Positions 26,144 through 34,577 of a DNA stretch of 64,000 nucleotides are shown here, in pieces. The notes under the pieces are model-generated. The model saw only the letters and a list, made by a program, of their open reading frames with translations. It did not search any database and was not told the DNA's origin. Made by a program: the position numbers and the translations under genes. Source of the stretch: an uncultured Prevotellaceae bacterium (lineage in GTDB: Bacteria > Bacteroidota > Bacteroidia > Bacteroidales > Muribaculaceae); the NCBI GenBank assembly GCA_946186575.1, contig CAMHNO010000005.1, positions 49,165 through 113,164 on the forward strand, read 5' to 3'. Position 1 is the first letter of the stretch; each line of letters starts with the position of its first letter.

Positions 26144-26902
26144 TTATTGTTGCTTTGCCTGGCGTGTGAATCGCTGCTTGTTGAAAATGCTGTCCCAGCG
26201 CAGCTTGATAACTCCAAAGAGCGCCTCGCTGAAGATGCCACCGCTCATCTTGCTCGTGCCAAGCACGCGGTTTACAAACACGATGGGCACCTCCTTGATT
26301 CTGAACCCCATCTTGAAGGCGGTGAACTTCATCTCAATTTGGAAAGCATAGCCCTTGAACTCAATGGCGTCGAGATTGATGGCCTCGAGCACCTCGCGCC
26401 TGTAGCACACAAAACCTGCTGTGGTGTCACGCACGTTCATGCCAGTGACCAGGCGCACATAGGCCGAAGCGTAGTAGCTCATCAGCACCCTGCCCATGGG
26501 CCAGTTCACCACGTTAACCCCTGTGATGTAGCGCGACCCCACCGAGAGGTCGGCTCCCTCCTGGGCGCACGCTCGCTGCAGCCCTATCAGGTCCTCGGGC
26601 CTGTGCGAGAAGTCGGCATCCATTTCAATCATGTAGCTGTAGTCTCGCTCAAGGGCCCACTTGAAGCCGGCTATGTAGGCAGTGCCCAGTCCCAGCTTCC
26701 CGGCTCGCTTGAGGATGCTGAGGCGATCAGGAAATTCCTCGATCAGCCGCTCCACAATTGCTGCCGTGCCATCGGGGCTGTTGTCGTCTATCACGAGAAT
26801 GTCAAACTTGTGCATCTCGTCCAGGGCAAGCACTGCCCTGACCATTGCCTCGATGTTCTCTTTCTCGTTGTAGGTGGGTATGATAACTACGCTGTCGCTC
26901 AT
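26144..26902 (-). CDS. Polyprenol-phosphate mannosyltransferase-like GT2 (DPM1 type)
   Basis: 252 aa, soluble GT-A enzyme. Motifs: VIIPTYNEKENI, VIDDNSPDGTA, GLGTAYIAGFKWAL, the metal-binding EMDADFSH and VGSRYITG. This is the dolichol-phosphate mannose synthase pattern without a membrane tail; it would charge a polyprenyl phosphate with a sugar for extracytoplasmic glycosylation. A longer frame from 26998 is rejected because the minus-strand -7 element lies at 26969-26976 and family members begin at this ATG. Sugar donor not certain. Confidence 0.9.
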   Translation of the reverse strand: MSDSVVIIPTYNEKENIEAMVRAVLALDEMHKFDILVIDDNSPDGTAAIVERLIEEFPDRLSILKRAGKLGLGTAYIAGFKWALERDYSYMIEMDADFSHRPEDLIGLQRACAQEGADLSVGSRYITGVNVVNWPMGRVLMSYYASAYVRLVTGMNVRDTTAGFVCYRREVLEAINLDAIEFKGYAFQIEMKFTAFKMGFRIKEVPIVFVNRVLGTSKMSGGIFSEALFGVIKLRWDSIFNKQRFTRQAKQQ

Positions 26903-26968
26903 CGTGATTTTGCAATTAAATATTAACCATAATGCAATCAAAGCACTGCTATGACTGCTTTTATTGCA

Positions 26969-26976
26969 CAAAAGTA
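26969..26976 (-). promoter_or_regulatory. -7 element (TACTTTTG) of the GT2 gene
   Basis: Perfect TAnnTTTG on the minus strand 66 nt before the chosen start. It lies inside the alternative longer reading frame and so argues for ATG 26902. Confidence 0.5.
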
Positions 26977-27232
26977 ATAATAAATTCGCTACAATCACAC
27001 TTTTAAAACATTTTTTTACCTCAAAAATGATTTTTTATCACCTCGGACGCAAAGCAAATCGCATGACGAGAGTGGGCAAAAATCGCTAAAATCAGCGCTT
27101 TTCAACTTTTTAGTGTCCTGGCGCTTGTGAGTTTGGCAAAAAAGCAGTAATTTTACCCGCTTTTTTTGAAAAGTTGTGGCTTCGGCACCCGCAAAATGCG
27201 AAGCTGCGGCGATTCTAATTAATTATATAACA

Positions 27233-28345
27233 ATGAACAACGACAGAAAAATGCGCATAGGCATCACTCAGGGCGACACGAACGGCGTGGGCTACGAGGT
27301 GATCATGAAATGTTTTACCAGCAACGATATGCTGGAACTGTGTGTGCCCATCATCTACGGATCGAGCAAAATTTTCAACTATCACAAGAAGGCTCTCGAC
27401 ATAGCAACAACCGCGCTCAACATCACCAGCAGTGCCGGTCATGTGAAGGAAAACGCGCTCAACCTTGTGGAAGTAAACAAGAACGAGGTGAAAATTGAGC
27501 TTGGGCAACCCAGCAAGCAGGCCGGTGCAGCGGCCTTCATGGCACTTGAGGCGGCAGTGAGCGACCTGAAAAACGGAGTGATAGATGTGCTGGTCACAGC
27601 TCCAATCAACAAACAGAACATTCGCAGCGAAGAGTTCACATTTGCGGGTCACACCGAGTATCTCGAGTCGAGCCTGGGCGACGGCAACAAGGCGCTGATG
27701 GTGCTGTGCTGCGACAGGCTGCGCGTGGCCCTGGCCACAACCCACATCCCCATTGCCAAGGTGGCGCAATCGCTCAACATAGACGACATTGCCGAGAAGC
27801 TGCGCATCTTCAACCTTGCGTTGCAGCGCGACTTCAACATCCAGAAGCCACGCATCGCAGTGCTTGGCCTGAACCCTCACTGCGGCGATGGTGGCGTGGC
27901 AGGCAATGAGGAGAAAGAGATCATTGAGCCAGCCATTGCACAAGCATGCGACGACAAGGTGCTGTGCTTCGGCCCCTATGCCGCCGACGGCTTCTTTGGC
28001 ACAGGTCAGTATCGACGATTCGACGGTGTGCTGGCTATGTATCACGACCAAGGCCTCGCACCCTTCAAGGCCATTGCCATGGACAGTGGTGTGAATGTCA
28101 CAGCAGGTCTGCCCTACGTTCGCACAAGCCCCGACCACGGCACGGGCTACGACATAGCAGGCCAGGGTGTGGCAAGCGAGAAATCGATGCGTGAAGCAAT
28201 CTTCACCGCCATCGACATCTGGCGCAACCGCCAGCGGTGGGACCAGATGTACGGCAATCCGCTAAAAAAGCAGTACTTCGAGAAAGGCAAAGACAACGTG
28301 GTGCTCGACCTGACCAAAATCGAGAACGAAGAACCGCTTGGGTAA
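27233..28345 (+). CDS. pdxA: 4-hydroxythreonine-4-phosphate dehydrogenase PdxA
   Basis: 370 aa from ATG 27233. NAD-dependent oxidative decarboxylation in the DXP-dependent pyridoxal phosphate pathway. Family motifs: ITQGDTNGVGYEVI at the start, VTAPINKQNI, FAGHTEYL with the metal-binding histidine, LGLNPHCGDGG, VLAMYHDQGLAPFKA and RTSPDHGTGYDIAG. An upstream in-frame codon at 27176 adds an unconserved tail and is not used. The nucleotidyltransferase cassette follows 61 nt later on the same strand, so they may share a transcript. Confidence 0.95.
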   Translation: MNNDRKMRIGITQGDTNGVGYEVIMKCFTSNDMLELCVPIIYGSSKIFNYHKKALDIATTALNITSSAGHVKENALNLVEVNKNEVKIELGQPSKQAGAAAFMALEAAVSDLKNGVIDVLVTAPINKQNIRSEEFTFAGHTEYLESSLGDGNKALMVLCCDRLRVALATTHIPIAKVAQSLNIDDIAEKLRIFNLALQRDFNIQKPRIAVLGLNPHCGDGGVAGNEEKEIIEPAIAQACDDKVLCFGPYAADGFFGTGQYRRFDGVLAMYHDQGLAPFKAIAMDSGVNVTAGLPYVRTSPDHGTGYDIAGQGVASEKSMREAIFTAIDIWRNRQRWDQMYGNPLKKQYFEKGKDNVVLDLTKIENEEPLG

Positions 28346-28406
28346 TGCACAATCCTCAATTCACTACCGACAACCCCAGAATTCATTAATCATAACTTAA
28401 GAACAC

Positions 28407-29105
28407 ATGCATTACGCAATCATAGCAGCTGGCCAGGGGTCACGTCTTGCACAAGAGGGTGTGGACAAGCCCAAACCACTGGTAGAGCTCAACGGCAAGC
28501 CCATGATAATGAGGCTGATCAACATCTTCATGCGCTGCAACGCTGAGAGCATCTCAATCATCATCAACGATTTCATGCCCGAAGTGAAAGAGTTTATCCA
28601 CTCGCTGCACCTTGACGTGCCACTGAACTTGGTGGTGAAGTCCACACCAAGCTCGATGCACAGCTTCTGGCACTTGAGCAAGGTGATGAACCCCGGCAAG
28701 TTCTGCCTCACGACCGTTGACACCATTTTCAGAGAAGAAGACTTCGCACAATATGTCAGAGCCTTTGAGCAGGACGACCGCGACGACGGGCTGTGGGCCG
28801 TGACTCCCTATATCGAAGACGAAAAGCCGCTGTATGTGGACGTAGACGACCAAATGGTGATCAAGGCTTTCTGCGACAAGGCGTTTGACGGAGCCCGATA
28901 TGTGTCGGGCGGTGTCTATGCCATGAGCAACAAGGTGCTGCCCGTGCTTGACCAGTGCATTCAAAACGGCACCTCGCGCATGCGCAATTTCCAGCGCGCG
29001 CTCTTGGCAGCCGGCATGCGCCTGAGGGCCTACAGCATCGACAAGATAATCGACGTGGACCATGCCAGCGACATTGCCGTGGCTCAAGCCTTCATAAATT
29101 CATAG
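28407..29105 (+). CDS. Sugar/alditol-phosphate nucleotidyltransferase
   Basis: 232 aa, single nucleotidyltransferase domain. AAGQGSRLAQEG with KPKPLVELNGKPMI is the classical NTP-binding signature; TTVDTIF is the metal-binding region and SGGVYAMS a product-site strand. It should activate a phosphorylated alcohol or sugar as an NDP or CDP derivative. Directly downstream are ATP-grasp, CDP-alcohol phosphatidyltransferase and HAD genes, so CTP:inositol-1-phosphate or a similar CDP-polyol reaction is a reasonable proposal. No left-handed beta-helix acyltransferase domain is attached. Confidence 0.85.
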   Translation: MHYAIIAAGQGSRLAQEGVDKPKPLVELNGKPMIMRLINIFMRCNAESISIIINDFMPEVKEFIHSLHLDVPLNLVVKSTPSSMHSFWHLSKVMNPGKFCLTTVDTIFREEDFAQYVRAFEQDDRDDGLWAVTPYIEDEKPLYVDVDDQMVIKAFCDKAFDGARYVSGGVYAMSNKVLPVLDQCIQNGTSRMRNFQRALLAAGMRLRAYSIDKIIDVDHASDIAVAQAFINS

Positions 29106-29195
29106 AAGAAAACGGCGAATTATGCGAATTAAACAAACTTTTAGGAAATCTGAGCTCTGATTTCTGAAATATTATAACTCTAACTGAAACAGAAC

Positions 29196-30056
29196 ATGGC
29201 CGAGATAAACATTGCAGGAGTGATGAGGGCTGGTGCCTACTCTCCTAACCACATTGGCAACGACACCGCCATCTTTAACGCCGTTGCCGAGCAACTGCGC
29301 AAGCGGGGTTGCATTGTCAACACCTATAGCGAAGAGCAGTTCAACAACACCGACATCAAGGAGGACATCGTCATGAACATGTGCCGCGAGCACAGCTCAA
29401 TTGTCAAACTCCAACAATTAGAGAACCAGGGAAAGCTGGTCATCAACTCGGGCTTTGGCATTGAGAATTGCACCCGAGAGCGCATGACTCGCATCTTACT
29501 CGGGAACGACATTCCCTATCCCGATAGCATCATAGTCAACACCGACGAGGTGGTCAAAGACCGCCTGGAACGAAGCGGATTTCAGAGCTGCTGGATTAAG
29601 CGTGGCGACTTCCATGCAATGCACAAGGAAGATGTGAGCTACGTGCGACACAGCGAGGAAGCACAGGAGGTGCTGCAAGAGTACTTCTTGCGTGGCATTA
29701 AGCGGGCAGTGATCAACATACACCTGGTGGGCGACCTCATAAAGTTCTATGGAGTTAGAGGCACCAACTACTTCTTCTGGTTCTATCCCTTCGACGAAGG
29801 ACACAGCAAATATGGCCACGAGGCCATCAACGGCAAATCGAGAGGACTAAAGTTTGACCTAAAGCAACTGAAGGACATCTGCAACCGCGCAGCCGATGAG
29901 CTCAACATCGAGATTTATGGTGGAGACTGCATTGTGGGCAACGACGGCGATATTAAAATTATCGACTTCAACGACTGGCCCAGCTTTGCGCCATGCCGCA
30001 ACGATGCTGCCCCCCACATTGCTAAGCGCATCATCAACATCATCAAGAGCCGTTGA
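29196..30056 (+). CDS. ATP-grasp fold enzyme of unknown specificity
   Basis: 286 aa. An N-terminal pre-ATP-grasp region (about 1-90) precedes the ATP-grasp core: CWIKRGDFHAMHKEDV with the adenine/phosphate lysine, an extended KFYGVRGTNYFFWFYP strand region, and a final DCIVGNDGDIKIIDFNDWPSF holding the acidic metal ligands and the asparagine. The layout resembles ATP-grasp kinases such as the inositol 1,3,4-trisphosphate 5/6-kinase group as well as peptide ligases, and I cannot separate these. It is embedded between the nucleotidyltransferase and the phosphatidyltransferase, suggesting action on the same head group. Confidence 0.75.
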   Translation: MAEINIAGVMRAGAYSPNHIGNDTAIFNAVAEQLRKRGCIVNTYSEEQFNNTDIKEDIVMNMCREHSSIVKLQQLENQGKLVINSGFGIENCTRERMTRILLGNDIPYPDSIIVNTDEVVKDRLERSGFQSCWIKRGDFHAMHKEDVSYVRHSEEAQEVLQEYFLRGIKRAVINIHLVGDLIKFYGVRGTNYFFWFYPFDEGHSKYGHEAINGKSRGLKFDLKQLKDICNRAADELNIEIYGGDCIVGNDGDIKIIDFNDWPSFAPCRNDAAPHIAKRIINIIKSR

Positions 30057-30118
30057 TCCCGAGGAAACCAAACAATCCATCAGATTAAAAATCAACTATT
30101 CACTTTTTTATCACGTCA

Positions 30119-31081
30119 ATGAACTTCAAAGACCTAAAACAACAATATAACGAGTCGCTCAAGTCGATGGACACCGAAGAGCACATCGACCTGTGGTTCT
30201 ATAGGCCACTTGGCTTTGCCTGGGCAGTGCTCTTCGCAAAGCTCGGCATCACACCAAACATCGTCACCATAGCATCGATTTTTCTGGGTGTGGCAGGAGG
30301 TGTGCTGCTCTACTTTGGAGCTTCGCCACTAATCTGGCTCAACTATGTGGGAATATTCCTTATCATCTGGGCCAACACCTACGACAGCGCCGACGGCCAG
30401 CTGGCACGCATCACCAAGCAGTATTCACAGATTGGGCGCATCCTCGATGGTGTGAGCGGCGACCTGTGGTTTTTTGCCATCTATTTTGCTCTCGTCTTCC
30501 GCGAGCTGCACTTTGGCGACGCATGGCTGGGCAACTTCTTCACATCGCACCAGTGGGTGATTTGGACCATTGCTATCGCTGCCGGAGTGAGTCACGCGCT
30601 GCAATGCGCCATGGCCGACTACTACCGCCAGTGGCACCTATTCTACCTCAAGGGCAAGGAAGGCAGCGAACTTGAAAGCACCTCTGTGCTCGATGAGCAG
30701 ATCAAGCAATCGCGAGGCTTCAAGCGCATCACCATGTTCTTCTACCGCAACTACACTGCCAACCAGGAGCGCCTCACTCCCAACCTGCAGCGCCTGCGCC
30801 GAGAACTCAAGGCCGAGTTTGGCGACGAAGTGGCAACCCAGCAGTTCCGCACCGACTTCAGGCGCCTTAGCCTGCCGCTGATGAAGTATACTAACATGCT
30901 CACCTTCAACACACGCACCATTGCAATGTTCATCTCGGTGATAATCTGCATTCCATGGCTATACTTCGCTTTCGAGCTCATAGTGCTCAATGCGATGCTC
31001 ATCTACATGATTTCGCGCCACGAGAACTTCTGCAAGCGGCTGTCACGCGACCTTAAGGCAGGGCAATACACCACAAAGTGA
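30119..31081 (+). CDS. CDP-alcohol phosphatidyltransferase family membrane enzyme
   Basis: 320 aa with about six hydrophobic helices. The catalytic motif is seen at about residues 84-110: D-x2-DG-x2-AR-x8-G-x3-D, then four rather than three residues before the last aspartate (LDGVSGD). The enzyme transfers a CDP-activated group to an alcohol or uses a CDP-alcohol on a lipid in the inner membrane. A soluble 80-residue charged insert (about 185-260) splits the membrane region. Neighbours supply a likely NDP/CDP-polyol. Predicted to make a phospholipid with an unusual head group. Confidence 0.85.
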   Translation: MNFKDLKQQYNESLKSMDTEEHIDLWFYRPLGFAWAVLFAKLGITPNIVTIASIFLGVAGGVLLYFGASPLIWLNYVGIFLIIWANTYDSADGQLARITKQYSQIGRILDGVSGDLWFFAIYFALVFRELHFGDAWLGNFFTSHQWVIWTIAIAAGVSHALQCAMADYYRQWHLFYLKGKEGSELESTSVLDEQIKQSRGFKRITMFFYRNYTANQERLTPNLQRLRRELKAEFGDEVATQQFRTDFRRLSLPLMKYTNMLTFNTRTIAMFISVIICIPWLYFAFELIVLNAMLIYMISRHENFCKRLSRDLKAGQYTTK

Positions 31082-31119
31082 CAAAAGGCTAAACGCAAAG
31101 CCACAAAACTATAAAGCAA

Positions 31120-31824
31120 ATGATACAAGGCATAATCTTTGATTATGGCGGCACAATCGACAGCCGCGGCGTCCATTGGAGCGAAGTTATTTGGGACGGA
31201 TATCAAGCAGCACACGTGGCTGTGAGCAAGCAGCAATTCCGAGACAGCTATGTAATGGCCGAGCGCGAGCTGGCACGAGTGCGCCACATTCTGCCCAACG
31301 ACAACTTCCACGACCTTCTGCTCAAGAAGATGCGCATTGAGCTTCAAGACCTCGCCCAGAAAGGCCACCTGCAGTGCAGCGACATCGAGACAACAGCAGC
31401 GCAAGTGGCACAGTATTGCTACGATGCGGCTCGCTCATCGATTGAGGAGGCACGCCCCGTGCTTGACCTCCTGAGCCAGCACTACCCCATGATGCTGGTG
31501 AGCAACTTCTATGGCAACGTCGACAGCGTGCTGCGCGACTTTGACCTGCGACAGTATTTCAAGGGAGTGATAGAGAGTGCCGTGGTGGGAGTGCGCAAGC
31601 CCAATCCTGTGATTTTCAAGTTAGGAGTCGACGTTCTCGAGATGGAGCCACAGCAGGTGCTCGTCGTGGGCGACAGCCTTAAAAAAGACATTCTCCCCGC
31701 CGAGTCGCTGGGCTGCCACACACTGTGGCTCAAGGGCAAAGGCTGGACAGCCGAGGAAGATGAACTCACTCATCCAGGCACGATAACTTCGCTCAGCGAG
31801 ATTCCTTCTATCATTAATCTTTGA
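31120..31824 (+). CDS. HAD-superfamily hydrolase with altered motif I
   Basis: 234 aa. Motif I reads FDYGGTID: the nucleophile Asp is present but the usual second Asp (DxD) is Gly. Motif II is LVSNFY, motif III VRKPNPVIFKLG with the lysine, motif IV VVGDSLKKDI. A helical cap domain spans about 20-115. In HAD phosphatases the second Asp is the general acid/base, so this enzyme may be a weak phosphatase or have another activity. Last member of the nucleotidyltransferase/ATP-grasp/CDP-alcohol cassette, 38 nt after the third gene; it could dephosphorylate a lipid or polyol intermediate. Confidence 0.85.
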   Translation: MIQGIIFDYGGTIDSRGVHWSEVIWDGYQAAHVAVSKQQFRDSYVMAERELARVRHILPNDNFHDLLLKKMRIELQDLAQKGHLQCSDIETTAAQVAQYCYDAARSSIEEARPVLDLLSQHYPMMLVSNFYGNVDSVLRDFDLRQYFKGVIESAVVGVRKPNPVIFKLGVDVLEMEPQQVLVVGDSLKKDILPAESLGCHTLWLKGKGWTAEEDELTHPGTITSLSEIPSIINL

Positions 31825-31882
31825 CGGACATTTAGCTGGCATAACAACGCCCAAGTGAAATCACAGAACAACTCACCAGCCA

Positions 31883-31912
31883 TTGATATGTCAATATTTT
31901 TCATTATCTTTG
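31883..31912 (+). promoter_or_regulatory. Promoter TTG-N19-TATCTTTG
   Basis: -33 TTG at 31883-31885, -7 TATCTTTG at 31905-31912, with consensus spacing. It drives the HExxH/HD gene pair and therefore separates them from the HAD cassette upstream. Confidence 0.75.
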
Positions 31913-31945
31913 CATCTTGATTAATTAATTTCATTCAATTAAGGT

Positions 31946-32341
31946 GTGAAGATTGTTCGAAGCAGATATCTGCCCCCACTGCGCCGGCATGCCGCAATCA
32001 ACTTGATGGGTGTACTCTTTGTGCACCCCGATGTGCACATCTCCAAGCGCCTCATCAACCACGAGCGCATACACACCGCCCAGATGCGCGAACTCGCTTT
32101 CTTGCCTTTCTACCTTATTTACTTGATAGAATGGCTACTGCGCCTTGTCATGAAAGACAATGCCTACATGAGCATTGGCTTTGAGCGTGAGGCTTACATT
32201 AACGAGAACGACTACGACTATCTTAATCGTCGCAAGCACTATGCATGGGTTAAATATTTGAAAAAGAAAAAGGGAAAAACTAAGCACAACAAGAAAAGAT
32301 ATAAACGCAAGAAACAATCTAACATTCACAACGATGACTAA
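31946..32341 (+). CDS. Small HExxH-motif protein conserved in Bacteroidota
   Basis: 131 aa, GTG start at 31946 (the only start codon after an in-frame stop that keeps the conserved N-terminus). Contains LINHERIHTAQMREL, an HExxH zinc-protease-type motif, then a hydrophobic helix (FLPFYLIYLIEWLLRLV) and FEREAY, which could supply the third zinc ligand. The last 30 residues are strongly basic (K/R-rich). A membrane-associated metallopeptidase is possible, but catalysis is unproven. It overlaps the next gene by 8 nt. Confidence 0.75.
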   Translation: MKIVRSRYLPPLRRHAAINLMGVLFVHPDVHISKRLINHERIHTAQMRELAFLPFYLIYLIEWLLRLVMKDNAYMSIGFEREAYINENDYDYLNRRKHYAWVKYLKKKKGKTKHNKKRYKRKKQSNIHNDD

Positions 32342-32966
32342 ACAAGAAATAGAAACCAATAAAACCGAATTCATCAACCTGCTCAAATCTACCGGACGCG
32401 AAGGCATTGACGAGCTCATCGAGATGCTCGATGAGGGCAAGTTGCACTTTTTTACGGCACCAGCAAGCGTGAACCATCACCTCAACAGCGACGGCGGACT
32501 GCTTGTGCACTCGCTCAACACCTGCAAGGCTGGGCTGAAGCTTCGCGACATGGTGATTGCCATAAAGCCAGAATTGGAACCAAAGCTCAACAGAGACAGC
32601 GTGATAGTGGCTACGCTGCTACACGACATCTGCAAAGCCGACATTTATCACCCAACACTCAAGAAGCGCAAAGGCGACGACGGGCTATGGCGAGAGGTGC
32701 CTACCTACGACGTGAACTTCTCTAATTTTCCCATGGGGCATGGCGAGAAATCGGCCATGCTGGCACTGATGAGTGGCATGGAAATCTATGACGACGAGCT
32801 GCTGGCCATCAGGTGGCACATGGCAGCATGGGACCTGCCTATGCAGAGCTATGAGCTCACGCGATGCCTGAACACTGCTCGCGACGAGCACCCACTGTGC
32901 TCTCTCGTGAACCTTGCCGACGGCATTGCCGCCAACTTGCTCGAGTGGGGCAACGAAGAAGAGTAA
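32334..32966 (+). CDS. HD-domain phosphohydrolase
   Basis: 210 aa. HD-domain metal residues: HSLNT (first H), LLHDICKAD (HD pair), then GHGEKSAMLAL and IRWHMAAWD with later H and D. This arrangement resembles the HD domain of YhaM-like 3'-5' exoribonucleases, without the OB domain, and other HDc phosphohydrolases. Translation starts 8 nt inside the HExxH gene, so the two are coupled. Substrate unknown. Confidence 0.85.
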   Translation: MTKQEIETNKTEFINLLKSTGREGIDELIEMLDEGKLHFFTAPASVNHHLNSDGGLLVHSLNTCKAGLKLRDMVIAIKPELEPKLNRDSVIVATLLHDICKADIYHPTLKKRKGDDGLWREVPTYDVNFSNFPMGHGEKSAMLALMSGMEIYDDELLAIRWHMAAWDLPMQSYELTRCLNTARDEHPLCSLVNLADGIAANLLEWGNEEE

Positions 32967-33017
32967 TAAAAATAATTTTATCACAATTTCATCCAATAAA
33001 ACTCAACTCTCATAATC

Positions 33018-34445
33018 ATGAAACTAAAACTTATGATAATAAGCCTGCTGATAGCTACCATCAATGTGGCAGTTAATGCAAGAGGCGTGACAGCACAACG
33101 CACTCAGAAGGCCATCGACCGCTTTGTTGACGACTCCACAATGAGGCATGGTTCGCTCGGTGTGATTGTAGTGGACGTGAAAAACGGCAAGATGCTGGGA
33201 GGGCGCAACACCAACCTTGCTTGCATCACGGCTTCAACCATGAAGACAGTGACATCGGCTGCCGCACTGGAGCTGATGGGAGCCGACTACACGTTCGACA
33301 CACCTGTCTTTCTCGACGGCGAGATTCATGGAAACACCCTCAAGGGAAATCTTGTGATCGTGGGCAAAGGTGACCCAACATTAGGTTCGGCCTTCTTCAA
33401 AGACAATCTCGACATCGTGGACGAGGTGATTGCCACCCTCAGCAAGCAAGGCATCAACCAGATTGACGGCAAAGTGATTATCGACAACTCGCTTTACTAT
33501 TATCCTGCGTTCAACGGTGACTGGTGTGCCGACGACCTGGCATGGGACTACGGAATGGGAGTTCATGCGCTCAACTACTGCGACAACATGGTGAAGCTCG
33601 CCTTCGAATCAAGAAATGGCAAGATACATAACCAGCGACTCATTCCCAATGTGCCGGGCATGGAAATTATCAGCCACCTAAGGCCTGGAAACACCGACAA
33701 CGTGGGAGTGCTGCTCGAGTATGCCCACCCAGCAGTGGTTATAACTGGCACCGCAGCCGACACCACCTACCTTTTCAACGTGTCAAATCCCACGCCAGGA
33801 GCACTGCTGGCCGACAGCCTCGGGCGGTCGCTTGCTGCTCATGGTGTGAAGGTGGGAAATGCTGTAATATCCGCCAACAACCACCGGTGGCTGTTGCTCA
33901 CCCACAAATCGCCTGCAATGGCCGACATTATCACTTCACTGCTCGAACGCAGCGACAACATGTTCACCGAGGCCCTGCTCCGAGCTATTGCTGTGAACAG
34001 CGGCAGGGAGCCCATCGACAGTGAGGGTGTTGCTGTGATCGACAGCCTGTTCACGGCACGAGGACTTGATGTGAGTGGCAAGTTCCAGTACGACGGCAGC
34101 GGTTTGGCCCGCAACAACAAGGCACCGGTCAGATTCTTTGCCGACATGCTCACCTACATGAGCACACGACGCTTCGGCACCAAGCAGCTACGCCTCGTCG
34201 ACCTCATGCCTCGAGTGGGCATCAACGCACGCATTGGCACGGTATTGCCATCGACAGCCTTGAGCACTCATCTTGCTGTGAAATCAGGGTCGATGCGCGA
34301 TGTACAGTGCTATGTGGGTTATTATCCGGCCGACAATCCCCAGTATGCCTGGGCAGTGCTTGTGAACAACTGGCACGGCGCACGTCCGAACCTCAAGGAC
34401 AAAATCGACAGGCTGCTGATAGGCATCTTCGACCCAGAACATTAA
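33018..34445 (+). CDS. dacB: D-alanyl-D-alanine carboxypeptidase/endopeptidase, PBP4 (DacB) family
   Basis: 475 aa. Signal peptide of about 22 residues. Class C penicillin-binding protein with the active-site SxxK in ASTMKTV, the SDN motif in ERSDNMFTEALLR, and KSG in HLAVKSGSM. Between SxxK and SDN lies the large PBP4 insertion (about residues 90-290). It trims or cleaves peptidoglycan cross-links in the periplasm. The gene sits alone on the plus strand, 50 nt after the HD gene. Confidence 0.93.
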   Translation: MKLKLMIISLLIATINVAVNARGVTAQRTQKAIDRFVDDSTMRHGSLGVIVVDVKNGKMLGGRNTNLACITASTMKTVTSAAALELMGADYTFDTPVFLDGEIHGNTLKGNLVIVGKGDPTLGSAFFKDNLDIVDEVIATLSKQGINQIDGKVIIDNSLYYYPAFNGDWCADDLAWDYGMGVHALNYCDNMVKLAFESRNGKIHNQRLIPNVPGMEIISHLRPGNTDNVGVLLEYAHPAVVITGTAADTTYLFNVSNPTPGALLADSLGRSLAAHGVKVGNAVISANNHRWLLLTHKSPAMADIITSLLERSDNMFTEALLRAIAVNSGREPIDSEGVAVIDSLFTARGLDVSGKFQYDGSGLARNNKAPVRFFADMLTYMSTRRFGTKQLRLVDLMPRVGINARIGTVLPSTALSTHLAVKSGSMRDVQCYVGYYPADNPQYAWAVLVNNWHGARPNLKDKIDRLLIGIFDPEH

Positions 34446-34521
34446 AGCATGCAATCGCATATTTATTGCAAATTGTTGACATCTTTTTTTAATTATTGAT
34501 ACAACATTAAATATTTTTTTA

Positions 34522-34529
34522 TAAGTTTG
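34522..34529 (+). promoter_or_regulatory. -7 element (TAAGTTTG)
   Basis: Perfect TAnnTTTG about 48 nt before the 34578 gene, in an A+T-rich leader. A TTG at 34496-34498 is spaced at 23 nt, a little long. Confidence 0.5.
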
Positions 34530-34577
34530 CATCCAAAATCAATGTGACACGCCAATAAAGGAACAGTTTTTAAGGCT

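Noticed and set aside
26903-26998. N-terminal extension of the DPM1-like GT2 gene
   Set aside because: The extension contains the minus-strand -7 element at 26969-26976 and is not a conserved part of the family.
27000-27232. Regulatory RNA upstream of pdxA
   Set aside because: Short complementary CAACTTTT/AAAAGTTG segments occur but no convincing stem, terminator or consensus promoter was found.
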